Shown here: positions 33,216-44,150 of the stretch, piece by piece
Numbering within the stretch: position 1 is the stretch's first letter
How the letters are laid out: the number at the start of each line of letters is the position of its first letter
Source of the DNA: Athripsodes cinereus
Lineage: Eukaryota > Arthropoda > Insecta > Trichoptera > Leptoceridae
Direction: 5' to 3'
NCBI GenBank assembly: GCA_947579605.1
Contig: OX388318.1
Coordinates: 12,090,001 to 12,154,000, forward strand
Length of the DNA stretch: 64,000 bases
Notes under the pieces: model-generated
Seen by the model: the letters and a program-made list of their open reading frames with translations, nothing else
What the model was told of the DNA's origin: nothing
Databases searched by the model: none
Made by a program: the position numbers and the translations under genes

Positions 33216-34265
33216 GAATTACACACTAGTTTTAGAGGATTAAATTCAAAACTCTCAAATCATCTTCATCGCTCATCCAATCGCATATCTATTTTACCTG
33301 TATTTTGAGTCACAGTTGAATAAATAAATATCGTATTTTTTTATAATGAGCTTCCACCAAGAATGTAGGTCAATAAATTTAACATATAACTATTAGATAC
33401 TAAAATTTACATTCCACCATTGTATTCAACATATGGAATCGTGAGCGAATGCAAAAACCGGTGTCACGTCTAATTTCTAAATTCAATTTTTTTTTACACA
33501 TCTTCTGCGTCGTTTTCCTCAATGCTGAAGGTCGTGATCCGTCAGTCTTTTTGACTCTACTACATTATTAATTGATCATAATTCTCCAGTCCTTCCGACA
33601 CGCCACAGTCCTTATTGCTTCACCACTTTTGAACTAGTCATAAACCTAATTTGGCCTGTCCGTTTCGCAAGGAATCATCCTGTTCCTCGTGAAAACATCA
33701 CGTTAAACTATCAAATAAGGTACTTATCGTTGTCTTTTCCAAGTCATATAATTATGATGGATGCATGTGTAAATTTACATATTGCTTATAAATAACCACG
33801 AACAATGGTCAACTGTAGAAAAAACTTCGCTAAAATACCAAAATATTATCACTTCAAAAGTAAAATAAGATAAGCTATAATAAAGTAGGTATGAAGTTTT
33901 CCATATGAAGCTTTATAGTATAATAATGTATTATATTATATAATAATATTATGTATGGTGACGACATTGTTAAAACATAAGCTCCACATGCCTTGCGACG
34001 TGAAGTGAAGGGATCCAATTTTATGTAGACATTTCAGATAAACCAAGACGGTATAAATCTTTAAGTAATGTGACGATTCAAAGGCTGAAAGTGTATATTT
34101 TGACCCTTAAGCAAGTATTTTGTATGGAAATTACTTAATTAGTGAAGCAATATACATAGAAATGGCGTCAAATATAATAGATATTATTATTATTACTTCG
34201 TACTATACGAAACTACCTAAACAACAGTGGCGTGACATGTAACATACATAATTTTATATAGTCAT
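33216..34265. other. No gene; possible fragment of the 43.29-kb LINE tail
   Basis: 33490-33560 includes 'ctcaatgctgaaggtcgtga', close to 'ctcaatgctgaggatcgtga' at 43.32 kb, so an old copy of that tail is likely. Otherwise AT-rich. Confidence 0.45.
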
Positions 34266-34266
34266 G

Positions 34267-34421
34267 ACCCCCTAGACAAACACGCACTTGGCGATCGACT
34301 ACAAACGAATTTTCGACTATAACCGCAACAATAACGCATAATTACATGGTAGGTACATGTATGTAGATTGTCGTAAAGTTCGCCAGTAGTCGATCGTTAA
34401 GTACGGTTTGTCTACGGCCCC
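34267..34421. mobile_element. Small MITE with 35-40 bp inverted ends
   Basis: The left end has 'tagacaaacacgcacttggc' and 'gatcgactac'; the right end, reversed, has 'tagacaaaccgtacttaacg' and 'atcgactac'. The total length is about 155 bp and there is no open frame. I could not fix the target duplication with confidence. Confidence 0.75.
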
Positions 34422-34878
34422 AGTTTGCAAAATGGAAACATTTTAATATTGTATTCCCATATCTATTTGGAACGTTTTTTTTTTTATATGAAAATGACCA
34501 AATTTAGATATTTTTAACATTCTACGTTACATACAAATGTGACAAATTTGAGTTAATTGGAAGAAATCGCGCTTCAGTGATAAACTCACCCTGTGTAGGT
34601 TTATAGATTATATTTGATGTTGTTATGTTATTATATGAGTGAAATTGCTTGTAGGTAATCAGTGATAAGTTCAAACAAATCTCCAAAAAAGTTGAGTGTA
34701 ATTTTTACTTAAACTGTGATGTACAATGCAATGTTGAATATTTATTATTTTATTTATAACCTCAATATTAATTTAAAACAAAAATCTATTTTTTATGAAT
34801 TTGTTCTTTTTGCTACGTTGCTTATGAAGTAGACAAAATATTAACACCAATAACTCTACATGCACTTTATTTCATACT
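34422..34878. other. No gene seen
   Basis: AT-rich spacer. Confidence 0.5.
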
Positions 34879-35215
34879 ACTACTACTACTACTACACCAT
34901 CACGGCATATCCCACAAGTGGGGTAGCCAGCAGACCAACTGCATATAACACATGCAAGCTGTCTTCTCCGTGCCAATATAAAATCAAAACATTCAGGATG
35001 GGTGGCAAACCTCATCGCTGAATTTAAGATGTAAAGTGTCTTATTTTTTCGAACACCTGCCTTTTACAGGACACTCGAAAACTTATGGAGAAGAGTGGGA
35101 GACCAATTCTTTACCGGGTGCTCCACGGGATAGTTTAATTTTATAATTTAATTTGAACCTTTTACGTAATTGTTTGTAATCAATGTACAGTAAAGAATGA
35201 ATAAATAAATTATTT
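34879..35215 (-). mobile_element. SINE-B, best complete copy, with (TAG)n tail
   Basis: Read on the minus strand the element (about 34896-35140) ends in 'ctggctaccccacttgtggg', then 'atatgccgtgatgg', then a (TAG)n microsatellite (plus-strand ACT run at 34880-34894). That end resembles the LINE-B 3' end at 42.88 kb ('ctgcctaccccacttgggat', 'atggcgtgag'). Interior landmarks are 'cctcatcgctgaatttaaga' and 'acctgccttttacaggacac' (plus strand). A separate repeat ending 'aatcaatgtacagtaaagaa' follows at 35150-35215. Confidence 0.75.
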
Positions 35216-35905
35216 ACAGTGCGATGCAAGTACACTGTCTTTTTTCACTGATACTGACGGAGATGCTGTTATAGTATAATTTTATTAGGTAATATTAAAT
35301 TATCAAATAAAATTAATATTTATAAAGGTTAATTTTATAGGTATGGGTTTATGATTTCACATCCATCATATTCATAATATATTAATTAAGAATTACATAC
35401 AAAGAGTTCTCCCCGCGTCATGAAAAATGCATTCAGCGTAGATTTCATAATTCATCATTTAGGTAGGTACATTTAAATGTATGACAAGTAAATTAATTAC
35501 ACAAGAAATTATAAGAATACTTACAATTTAGGGAAAAATTGAAATTGTTTATTAATTATGAAAAATAATTCACTCTACTTTTCGTAGGTTCCTACCTACT
35601 TAATATAGAATCTTCTTAGGAATATTTGAGGTTTGAATGCTACGGCACTGAGTGTAACTGTACGAAACTTGTATTATATTACGTATATATTATTATTATA
35701 ACAACGGTTGGTTCTGAGAGGGTGTTGATAATATTGGATTGTATCAAAATATTCCTAGTATGTTACCAAGCACAGGTACCTACTATCCTACGAGAGGACA
35801 TCCTTTAGATAGGCAAATGCCTATTTTACCTATTTGAATAAATATTGAATAGGCATACGCACTTTACATATATTATTGTTAATTTATTATGTCAGTGCAC
35901 ACGTA
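35216..35905. other. No gene seen
   Basis: AT-rich spacer. Confidence 0.5.
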
Positions 35906-35908
35906 GTA

Positions 35909-36040
35909 GAATTACATAATTAGGTAAATTAAAACAAGTGTTTCTTTCTTCTATAAATTATTGATCACGAGAGAGACGTCTTTCGACTTATTAGGTCATT
36001 GTCAATTTTGATTTTATAATAAGGTAAATCGGAACAAGAA
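35909..36040 (+). mobile_element. Partial copy of the 30.66-kb MITE family
   Basis: 'gtagaattacataattaggt', 'aacaagtgtttct' and 'cacgagagagacgtctttcg' match the left arm of the family, and 'ttattaggtcattgtcaat' matches the turn. The right arm is replaced by a second, direct copy of 'aggtaaat...gaacaag', so it no longer folds back. Confidence 0.75.
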
Positions 36041-36395
36041 TGATTATATTTTTTTAATCCTGCCCATATCGACAGATATAAGGAGAAAAAATGTTTGTTC
36101 CATCGATAAATAGTTATAGTTATAGTTTTCCAATTGTCCCTAGGCCCCTGTTATGCAGGCACTTGGACTCGTCATACATACATTCACAAAATTCATTACA
36201 ATCAATGAAAGAACAATCAAAGTAAAACAAAACATCAAATTACATTATTTTTGTAGTCACGGATGTAAAGAGTCCGGATCCACAACGTCAAATGTTAAAA
36301 TAAATAATTCAAATTATATAAATGAAAACTTATGAAATACTTTTCATTCATCGTTTCGTCAATGGAATAAAACGATTTATCAATATCAATAATAA
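36041..36395. other. No gene seen
   Basis: AT-rich spacer. Confidence 0.5.
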
Positions 36396-36399
36396 GCAA

Positions 36400-36607
36400 C
36401 ACGGAGGACATCGTAAGATGGAGTAGGAAAAGGAGACGATTCTGGAGAGATCATGTAGATCGGATGGCTGAAAACAGAATTGCACATTTAGCTGCTAAGG
36501 AAACACCAGTCGGTTCACGTCCCCGAGGAAGGCCACCAAAAAGATGGAAAGACAGCTGGTCTTCAGCATCACAAGAGGCGTCAACTTCTGAACTAACAGA
36601 TCGATGA
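36400..36607 (+). pseudogene. LINE RT C-terminal fragment, frame open
   Basis: A plus-strand frame ending in TGA at 36605-36607 reads RRRFWRDHVDRMAENRIAHL and then RPRGRPPKRWKDSW. This is the classical W-x-x-HV-x-RM...GRPxxRW tail of insect LINE reverse transcriptases. About 60 codons are open, but all catalytic RT motifs are absent. Just downstream, on the minus strand, TLPQTRWVEDIL (36670-36710) is a weaker similar motif, so two unrelated tails may be juxtaposed head to head. Confidence 0.8.
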
Positions 36608-36729
36608 TCTACATCAAGAGGAAGAAGAGAAGAAGTAGAAGAAGATAAACAACTGACAGTAGTAAGTAGTATATCCTCGACCCATCTGGTTTGGGGAAGT
36701 GTTTTTAAATGCCACAAACGCTTCACACT

Positions 36730-37195
36730 TTAAGACATTCGTGGATGTGTGGGTCTTAAGATGGGATCTGCTACGTCAGCCGGGTCCCCCGCCCACTGAC
36801 GTGGTAGGATCGGAGATGCCAACACTGGCATAGTGGTATTAAACTAGAGAGAATTAAAATATTAATAAATCGTCACCTAAACGGATAAATAGGAATCCTT
36901 GGTCTCCTGCAATATCCGAGAAATAAAGTTATTTCAACTTGACATTACTTCAAGTAGGTATATGTTTTTGTAAAAAGTTGGTAGTTTCTTTTGCAAATAA
37001 ACCTTAATATACCTACCTACGATATTTGTATCGCATTGAGTAGTTTCGCAGCGGGAAGAATCAAATCGTATCTCTCAATTATTGAAAGTCCGAAATTCTA
37101 CCATCAGGTCTACGGCATTGCACAGGCCACCTTAAATTTTAAATATCTGATATGCGTTTTCCTATAACTAACGGGTTTAAAATATGCAGCATAGT
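36730..37195. other. No gene; one G/C-richer patch
   Basis: 36745-36835 ('tacgtcagccgggtcccccg', 'acgtggtaggatcggagatg') is richer in G and C and followed by 'gaaataaagttatttcaac', which looks like the polyadenylated end of some element. No frame is convincing. Confidence 0.4.
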
Positions 37196-37199
37196 TTTC

Positions 37200-37383
37200 G
37201 TCGGTAGCCGTCGGTCAAGAGTTCGTCGGTAGCCTGGAGGTAGAGTCTCGGCCTCATGAACAAGGGGTCAGTGGTTCGATACCAGGTGCCGGCAAACTCC
37301 CCTTTCACGACACAAGCTTTTAGTAGCTTACTGTGAAAGGTGTATAAGGTTGTATTTGGGTTTATAACAAAACCCAGATATAT
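37200..37383 (+). mobile_element. SINE-A, complete tRNA-derived head
   Basis: An A-box-like TAGCCTGGAGG (37230-37240) and a B-box GGTTCGATACC (37273-37283) are about 35 bp apart, as in tRNA-derived SINEs. The tRNA-unrelated body 'gtgccggcaaactccccttt', 'acgacacaagctttt' and 'gtataaggttgtatttgggt' is shared with copies at 7.4 and 58.3 kb. The 'gttcgtcggtagcc' phrase occurs partly in duplicate just before the A-box. It is the only copy here that keeps both Pol III boxes. Confidence 0.8.
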
Positions 37384-38120
37384 GGTAGCAGAACAAACAT
37401 AATACCTAACTCTCCTGTCGGAAGGGCTATAAAATTGTTTAATAATTTGAATGTTCATGTCGATATTTTCAACATAACATATAATGACTTTATCGCCAGG
37501 ATAGAGATTCTCCTCTGATTTTTTTTTTTTTTTTGACTTGGCATTTTTTTTTTTTGCTTTTTGTTTTTTTTTATTTTTCCTGCTGAGACCGCCTTGGCCA
37601 AAAGCTGTTATGGTCTCAGTGCAGGGTGATGTTTTATAATAATAATAATAATAATAATAATATCCTTTTAAAAAAAAAAAGAAAAGTTTTTTAATATGTA
37701 TCATATGACATCATACGCCAATGAAGATACTATTATGTTATTATATGATATTAGGTATGTATACCTACACTCCTTATCATATTTTATACAGAACATAATT
37801 TCTTATGATATTATAAGAGATGCATTGTTTGTAAGTTGTAAGATACCATTACATTCTTGTAACTACACACTTATGTGAAAATATTGTTTATTCACCTACT
37901 TATAATATCATTTGTCACATTTTCTGAACTTATTTAAGCAAGTATATTCACATTTTTTATATATATTTATACACATACTGTCTGTCATAATTATTCGTTA
38001 ATACAATTCATTCAACATCTTCAAAATTCGTACATATATGAGACACATTTTTGAAAAACTGCCGCTCGGCATCCTATTTTATTTCATTTAATTAGTAGTT
38101 TGGCGAATTATGTATATATG
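37384..38120. other. Homopolymer and microsatellite-rich, no gene
   Basis: Long T runs (37519-37534, 37546-37556) and an (AAT)n array (37636-37664) dominate. The 175-codon minus frame across 37177-37704 is an artefact of poly-Lys and poly-Tyr runs plus the SINE. Confidence 0.7.
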
Positions 38121-38124
38121 TGAA

Positions 38125-38232
38125 TCGTGCTTTCTCCATAACTGGACCGTTGTTATGGAACAAAATTCCACATGATTTTGGAAAGAGTCCTAAGGTATTC
38201 AAAACAAGGTTTAATAACTTATATTATTAATG
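38125..38232 (+). pseudogene. LINE RT C-terminal remnant
   Basis: The plus frame reads SITGPLLWNKIPHDFGKSPK then VFKTRFNNLYY and a stop. This matches the G-P-x-x-WN-x-IP...S-x-x-x-FK-x-R tail of jockey/CR1-type reverse transcriptases. Fewer than 40 codons remain. Confidence 0.65.
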
Positions 38233-39100
38233 AGACGTTATTATTCTTAAATGAGACCTTGCAGTAGTGTTCCCAAAATGACGTTTTTGAAACAAATTAT
38301 CGAGAATTGGATAAATTGATTATCAAAGGTTGATAACAATCAAAGAAATCGAAAAACATCTCTACCTTTCTCATACCTCCAAGCTGTTCTTGTTTTTTAA
38401 AATTCGCTAACAGTCTCTCTTATAATATGCTGTTTCTAACATAGGTTACATCTGGTACTATCTAGGAATGTTATTACTGATTAACAAAGTTAATTAAGTG
38501 GAATGATCTTCAAAGCGATTAATTCATCAGTAAAACTATTAACCTTGTTAAAATGTATTTTAGTGAAGATAGATTTTTTTATAAAATGTGCATATTTATG
38601 AAAGATTGTATATGAAATGATTATTCGAAGCAGCAAATCCCATCTCGTCACCATTCAGCCCCGAGTCATCCGCTGGGTGACGTGTACGTGCCATATCTCC
38701 TGTTTGAATGATCAGACCTGCCTTATCTGCTTCCAGTCTAAAACTCAAGGGTCAACCAACCGATAATAATAATAATAATTTAGAAAAAATAAAAAGGTGG
38801 CTTCACAGAGGAGAATTAAAAAAAAATCAAGTGAGAAATCTTTATTATCTAAATTGAGACCATAGAGCGTTGTATGAAATGTTGTAGGAAGAAATTAATT
38901 GACTGGAGCGACGCACAGTTGCTCTGAATGGAACAAACCAGTATTTGGCTTTGTTTTCGAGAAGATCCATGAAGAGTGAAACGAAGATGAAGAAAAATTG
39001 AGGTTTCATTTTAAAAATTGTCGGCTCACCCTTTTCTTGGAAAAAAACTGTCTGATTTTGCATTTACACAAACCAGAATGTCTTATATTTTGTCATGAAA
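38233..39100. other. No gene seen
   Basis: Mostly AT-rich. A G/C-richer patch at 38640-38755 has no good frame. Confidence 0.5.
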
Positions 39101-39104
39101 ACCT

Positions 39105-39355
39105 TTTCTCTTAGGAGTCCCCGGTAAATATTAGGTCTCCAGTTCTTTTCAGTTGGTTTTCAAGTATTAAAGTCAATTATAAAAATACTTATTTTAACAT
39201 CTTCAGCTCAGTGATGAGGTTTGCCCCCCGTTCTGAATAGAATCATTTTTATTAACACAGAGAGGACAGTTTTCATGATCAGTTTTCTGTCACTGTTATT
39301 TTCACGACAGTTTACAGTAATCCACTGGCTTACTGACAAGTGGGAGACAAGTACA
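39105..39355 (+). mobile_element. SINE-B, opposite orientation, diverged
   Basis: In the opposite orientation to the other copies the order is 'agtccccggtaaat', 'catcttcagctcagtgatga', 'ggtttgccccccgttctgaa', and near 39310-39350 'ccactggcttactgacaagt'. This matches the reversed landmarks of the 34.9-kb copy from end to end. Substitutions are many, so the copy is old. Confidence 0.6.
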
Positions 39356-39359
39356 TTAA

Positions 39360-40760
39360 TAAACGTATTTATTTGACAATATCAAGATAGGAATTAAGCA
39401 TACATTTTAGATATTTACGTATTACATAAAAAAAAAACTTCAAATCAGTAGACAAAAGCGAGAACTGGCTTTCATTTTGAAGCATGATAAAATAGGACTG
39501 ATTGTTTACACTAAAGTGTTTCAAAATTAAAACGTGGATACAAAAAATAAAAAACACATCGTTTTATAAAATATAATTCACACTACATATTTAAGAATTT
39601 GTTTATTTTTTGATTCGGTTTTGAAAATAATTAAAACTTATTATGAAAACATCCTGTTACAAGAATAAAAATATCCTGCGTTTTTTTCTCAATGATACTA
39701 CAAATGCATGTTGGAAGAAATATTTTAAATGCCCCCTCCCATCCCCCTCTTTCTGTGCGGCAAAAATTATATTAAAAAATTTAAGCAATTTTTGTTTAAA
39801 ACATATTTCAAGTATCCGTCTATCCATTCAAGTGGGGGTCGAGCGGCTTGAGTGTTTTTAAAAATATTTCTTTGTACATACTTATCCCAAATGAAGGACC
39901 CATTTATGAGAGGCAAAGTAGGTAAGTACCTACTTATTTTAGATTCATTTTTTTATACCGTCTTGATTTTATGAGAATACTTTATTGAGAATATTTGCAT
40001 AATTTTAAGAGTATTTATGTTTGCAAATCGTTCTTGTGGAACTTGGTTGAAAAAGTCAATTGATTTTCATGTTTAAATATGAGCAAAGCAAGTAGATAAA
40101 TACATTTGTGCGAATACGTTTTTAGAAATAAAGTTAATAAAAATATGTAAACAAAATGATTTCTTTCTCTTTTTCTAGACCCCAGGGTCTGTATTTGCAG
40201 AGGTGGCTTCGACACGAAGATTCTTCACTGACGAAGAAGTCTGAATGGGTCCATTCTTTCGACATGTCCAGGCCAATATTCTTCTCTTTATCTTCCCTAT
40301 CTCACAATGTCACCCTCTTCACATATAACTTTTGTCCTTTTTTAACGAAAATTAAAGGTCGTATATGAATGTTATTTGTTAAATATTTTGTTTGACGAAA
40401 GGTATTACCGATATAAATGCACATAATGTAAACGAGTTAGTTGGAAGATATCGCACCTTTTGTGAAACAAAAAACAATATTATTTTTAAAATTTAAAAAA
40501 TAGTTTGTTGAAGAAAAATTAATAAGATAACCTGTTTCTTCAAAAATTCAATAATTACGTTAGATTAGAAATAAAGGCATAGGTACGTATTTCAACCGGA
40601 AAAGCTACGATTCCTCTCCCGCTACCGACCAAGTCAACACTTACAAATATAATCTATTGCTTATTATATGTATGTATATTTAGGATATATATTAAATATT
40701 TTGAAAAGTTTAATTAATCGACCGACGGTTCTTGGTGAAAGTTCATATTAATAATTTTTA
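39360..40760. other. No gene seen
   Basis: AT-rich; small frames at 39369-39861 and 40015-40368 have no recognised similarity. Confidence 0.5.
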
Positions 40761-40766
40761 AAATGA

Positions 40767-40995
40767 AACACGATATACCTATAGTTATTCCACTATTGAC
40801 TTTATTAACTTTGCGAGCCGGCTTTCAAGAACTTTTGCTCTCATCGTCAGGCAAAAGTAAAGAATTTTCACTTTTAGAATGAATGGGATACATCATCGCT
40901 GAATTGAAGATGTTCTTACCTGCCTTTTACAGGACTCTCGAAAACTTTTAGGAAAGAGTGGAGGGTCTTTTCTTTACCTCCAAGGGATAATTAAA
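40767..40995 (-). mobile_element. 'cgagccggcttt' MITE joined to SINE-B body
   Basis: 40767-40860 holds the MITE arm and loop ('actattgactttattaact', 'gcgagccggctttcaagaac', 'ctctcatcgtcaggcaaaag'). It is followed by the body half of SINE-B ('gatacatcatcgctgaattg', 'ctgccttttacaggactctc'). With the 29.45-kb locus, which shows the tail half joined to the same MITE, this implies an ancestral SINE-B carrying the MITE inside it. Confidence 0.65.
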
Positions 40996-42058
40996 TAAGT
41001 ACTCAGTCGATTCTCCTAGAGCGTATACTCCTACGTCTTGAAATAAATTAATTTGAATTCGTCTTGATAAAAATAAACAAGGGCTTAAACAATATTTATA
41101 AGCCACTTAACTTACACCGTTTCTAGTACTATTGTAACTACTATAATATTACTAGCCTATACCTATGCCGTACAGAATAAATACCTGAAGTTCTTGACCT
41201 GGAGTGACCTTTGAAAGAGGGTGTTGACTTATCGGGGTGGAAAGGTGTCCGAGGGAGAGTTGGCCCAGGAGGGGAAGGATTACAAGAATGAGGGACACTT
41301 CAACGAGGTAATTAAAATTTTGAGTTTGGCAAATTAACGAGTATTTAACACTCCATAGCACTCATGAGTAATGAATATTTGTAACTATGTTGTTTTCTTT
41401 AGAACTTAGATGAGTATCACCAACTTCTAAGAAAGCGTGGATAATTTTATTAAAAAAAAATATTATAAGACAATACAACAAACAAATTTTCTGCACATTT
41501 AAATAAAAACACATATTATATGGAGGAATAATTAAAATAATTGACAATAATTTTACGTGTACCAAAACAAACATATATTTTTATAACCCAATAATTCCAG
41601 CTATTACAGCCTCACAATAAGTAACTGATGTGTTCTATCACGACGATGAATAGGTTGTCATTAAGATTTTCCAACTTTCGGAGTCTCTCAACTGTTTGCC
41701 ATCCTAAATTGAGATATTTCACGTTTGAAACAGCGTATGAGTGTTATTCCAAGTAATAAAATTATTTTGAAGAAAGGTTTTTTCTTTAAAGAGTGTTTGT
41801 AAAAAAATATCATGAAGTGTTAAAGAGTACCTAAATCACCTTTTTCACCAGCCAGGAATGTTTGTGATGGATAAGGAAATTGGAATATTAATTACACCAA
41901 AATACCAAGTTACTAAGTACCAACTTTTTTAACTTTTATATTACTAACCCTTTGAATATAAGTATTGAAATTAATAATTGTTGATTAGTGTAATAAAGTT
42001 AAAAGAAGATAAGGATTTATTATTAATAATTGGACAATTGGACAGTATGGACAATTTA
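40996..42058. other. No gene seen
   Basis: AT-rich; the region at 41190-41290 is slightly richer in G and C with no similarity. Confidence 0.5.
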
Positions 42059-42061
42059 CGT

Positions 42062-42335
42062 ATGGCGCCGTTTGATGATCCGTGACCGTTTCAGGGGCGC
42101 CGTGATTTCTTCTGAACAATTTCGTTTTTTTAACATGCCCCTGAATGTGGTGGAAAGTTATTTTTTCTCTCAGTTCAGCAGGCAATCTACTCAGGGCAGT
42201 TGGTTCGGTGACTCTGAAACTCCTCTCTCCGAATTTGAAAGCATTTACTCTATTGGGATCTACGACTTTGTTGAGAGCAGTGGAAGCTGAGTGCAGTAGT
42301 AGTCTCGGAATCACACCAACGGGACAAAGCTTAGT
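42062..42335 (-). pseudogene. LINE RT C-terminal fragment
   Basis: On the minus strand the frame (within 41985-42314) reads NKVVDPNRVNAFKFGERSFR then VTEPTALSRLPAELREKITF, the R-x-F-x-x-xEP-x-x-L-x-x-LP-x-x-LRE tail of jockey/CR1-type reverse transcriptases. The Trp-Asn pair of other families is LS here. The shared 'tggcgccgtttga' and 'tttcaggggcgcc' at its end resemble the end of the 13.06-kb copy. It is truncated upstream. Confidence 0.75.
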
Positions 42336-42479
42336 GAAGCACGAGGGTACCGTGCCACTTTACCCTTATAAACAGACTTTAAGATTTGAAGTACATTCTC
42401 TCTGAAACTCTCAGCTAATGTAGATTGTTATATTATCTAGTATTTAATTATCAAATCATTTAAATAATGAAAAAATATC

Positions 42480-42930
42480 TTGTGAAAGTGGAATAAATGC
42501 TGTGGAGATGAGATCGCTGAGGAGGATGGTTGGTAAAACGTTGCGTGATAGAGTGAGGAATGAGGATATTAGAAGAATGAGTGGATGCAAGAGGAGTGTT
42601 GTGGATAGAATGAGATGGTTAATAAATTGAGATGGTTTGGTCATGTGGAACGAATGAAAGAGGAAAGAATGACAAAGAGGATATACTTGGCTGAAAGGAG
42701 GGGTGTGAGGAAGCGCGGGCGTCCGAGAACTACATGGCTTGAACATGTAGATCAAATTCTCAAGGACGGCCGTGTTTTGAGTAAAAGAAACCGACGTGCG
42801 TGCTTGAGAAATTGTATGACTGTAGAGGAAGCGAAAGAAGTATGTAAGGACAGATCTAATTGGCGTTCCGTTCTCTCTGCCTACCCCACTTGGGATATGG
42901 CGTGAGGGAATAGATAGATAGATAGAAAAA
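42480..42930 (+). pseudogene. LINE-B 3' end with GATA-type tail
   Basis: The plus frame starts at SGINAVEMRSLRRMVGKTLR, breaks near 42612 by a small insertion, and continues at 42615-42905 as NKLRWFGHVERMKEERMTKR through RGRPRTTWLEHVDQIL to YPTWDMA and a stop. The 3' end 'acttgggatatggcgtgagg' is followed by ATAGATAGATAGATAG. This is the cleanest LINE-B tail in the window, lacking all upstream RT motifs. One frameshift makes it non-functional. Confidence 0.88.
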
Positions 42931-43017
42931 TATCTTAATATAAAAGATGAATGGATTTATGATCAAACTTTTTATGCAAATCTTCTTATTCCCCTCGTTT
43001 TCTCATAATCTATTTAT

Positions 43018-43440
43018 CATACCATCATTGCATATCCCACAAGTGGGGTATCCCACAAGCAGACTGGCTGATCAGCAGGCTACAGTCTTCTCTGTGCCAA
43101 CAAAAATTCAAGAAGGGTAGCATAGCTCATTGCAGTATTAAATTTAAAACTTTTCTTCGAACACCTGCATTTTATAGAATAATAAAATAAATAAATAAAA
43201 TAAAATTATATTTATCGTTTATTTTTAAAGTGGTACAAACGGCGGGTTTATTGTCTGCAGGCAATTTCTGACAACCAACCAGTAGAATATTTCTTCTTCT
43301 TCTTCTAAGTCGGTCCCTCAATGCTGAGGATCGTGACCACCATGACCCCAACCAAGCGACTGAAAGTAGAATATTTAAAGCTTACCTACGGAAAAGTGTG
43401 GGATACTTCTTCTTTGCCGAGTGCTCCATGGCTTAAATGA
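43018..43440 (-). mobile_element. SINE-B copy broken by later insertions
   Basis: 43018-43170 carries 'gcatatcccacaagtggggt' and 'gcatagctcattgcag', and the far end appears at 43380-43437 ('gaaaagtgtgggatacttct', 'gccgagtgctccatgg'). Between them lie an (AAAT)n stretch, an unrelated segment, and the short LINE tail at 43293-43364, so the SINE is the oldest layer at this spot. Confidence 0.65.
43281..43376 (-). mobile_element. Short LINE 3' tail with perfect 12-bp target duplication
   Basis: The 12 bases 'agtagaatattt' occur at 43281-43292 and 43365-43376. Between them is a 72-bp insert which on the minus strand ends in (GAA)n. This is the signature of target-primed insertion of a severely 5'-truncated LINE or SINE. 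Its body 'ggtccctcaatgctgaggat' resembles old copies near 33.51 and 30.13 kb. The perfect duplication marks it as recent. Confidence 0.85.
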
Positions 43441-43831
43441 GCAAAACCGCTCGTCATTTTTATTTTTTTATAGATGTGAAGTTGCTAGGAACCTATTCAT
43501 GATTGAGTACAGTGCAAAGAAAGATGGCTGCAAACCAATCCACAGGATTGAAACCAGATAGAGAGATAGAGAGAGACACGTATACATAATGAGTGAGCCC
43601 ATACATATAGTAGGTTTGTGTCTTCATTAGATAGGTATTTGGTACTAACTAGTATCTCGTAATAAAGTCTACGTATAAACCTATGTATAAATAGATGTTG
43701 TAGTACCTACCCTAGACAGTTTTTGAATAATTGCACCAGCTTCTTAAATAATTGCACCATTATGAAGTATGAGGCAGAGAATATGAAACATCCAACATAA
43801 CTACACTTACATGCAAAATAACTAGAAATAA
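43441..43831. other. No gene seen
   Basis: AT-rich spacer with a short GATAGAGA run near 43560. Confidence 0.5.
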
Positions 43832-44063
43832 AATTGAAGACCACAGGCAAATATCATTCTATGTCACAAAACATCACTTTTGAGTAAATTGAATTCTTAA
43901 CTTTACCATCTTGTAAAAATAATCATATTATTATAAGACAATGATTTTTGATGTAATCAGTTAGTGTAATGTGTTTTCTGATGGAATATTAATAGTATAT
44001 CACATCTTTGGTGACAAAAAATGGATAAAATTGGAATTTTCTGATTTAAGTCAGAATATTGTT

Positions 44064-44150
44064 GGAAAGAACATACTATGTTCCTATGTTACTTGCTAAG
44101 AACATACTATGTTCCTATGTTACTTGCAAAGAACATACTATGTTACATTC
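44064..44150. repeat. 31-bp tandem repeat within transposon left end
   Basis: 'aacatactatgttcctatgt' begins at 44070 and 44101, and a shorter third copy begins at 44132, an exact 31-bp spacing. The repeated core is the same motif found inverted once at the right end (46261-46279), so the left end carries about three copies of a likely transposase-binding site. Confidence 0.9.

Noticed and set aside
37177..37704. A 175-codon minus-strand open frame
   Set aside because: It is made of poly-Lys and poly-Tyr from T-rich and (AAT)n runs plus the reverse strand of SINE-A. Not a gene.
42030..42405. Two overlapping plus-strand frames of 86 codons
   Set aside because: They are antisense to the minus-strand LINE tail that matches known RT C-termini.
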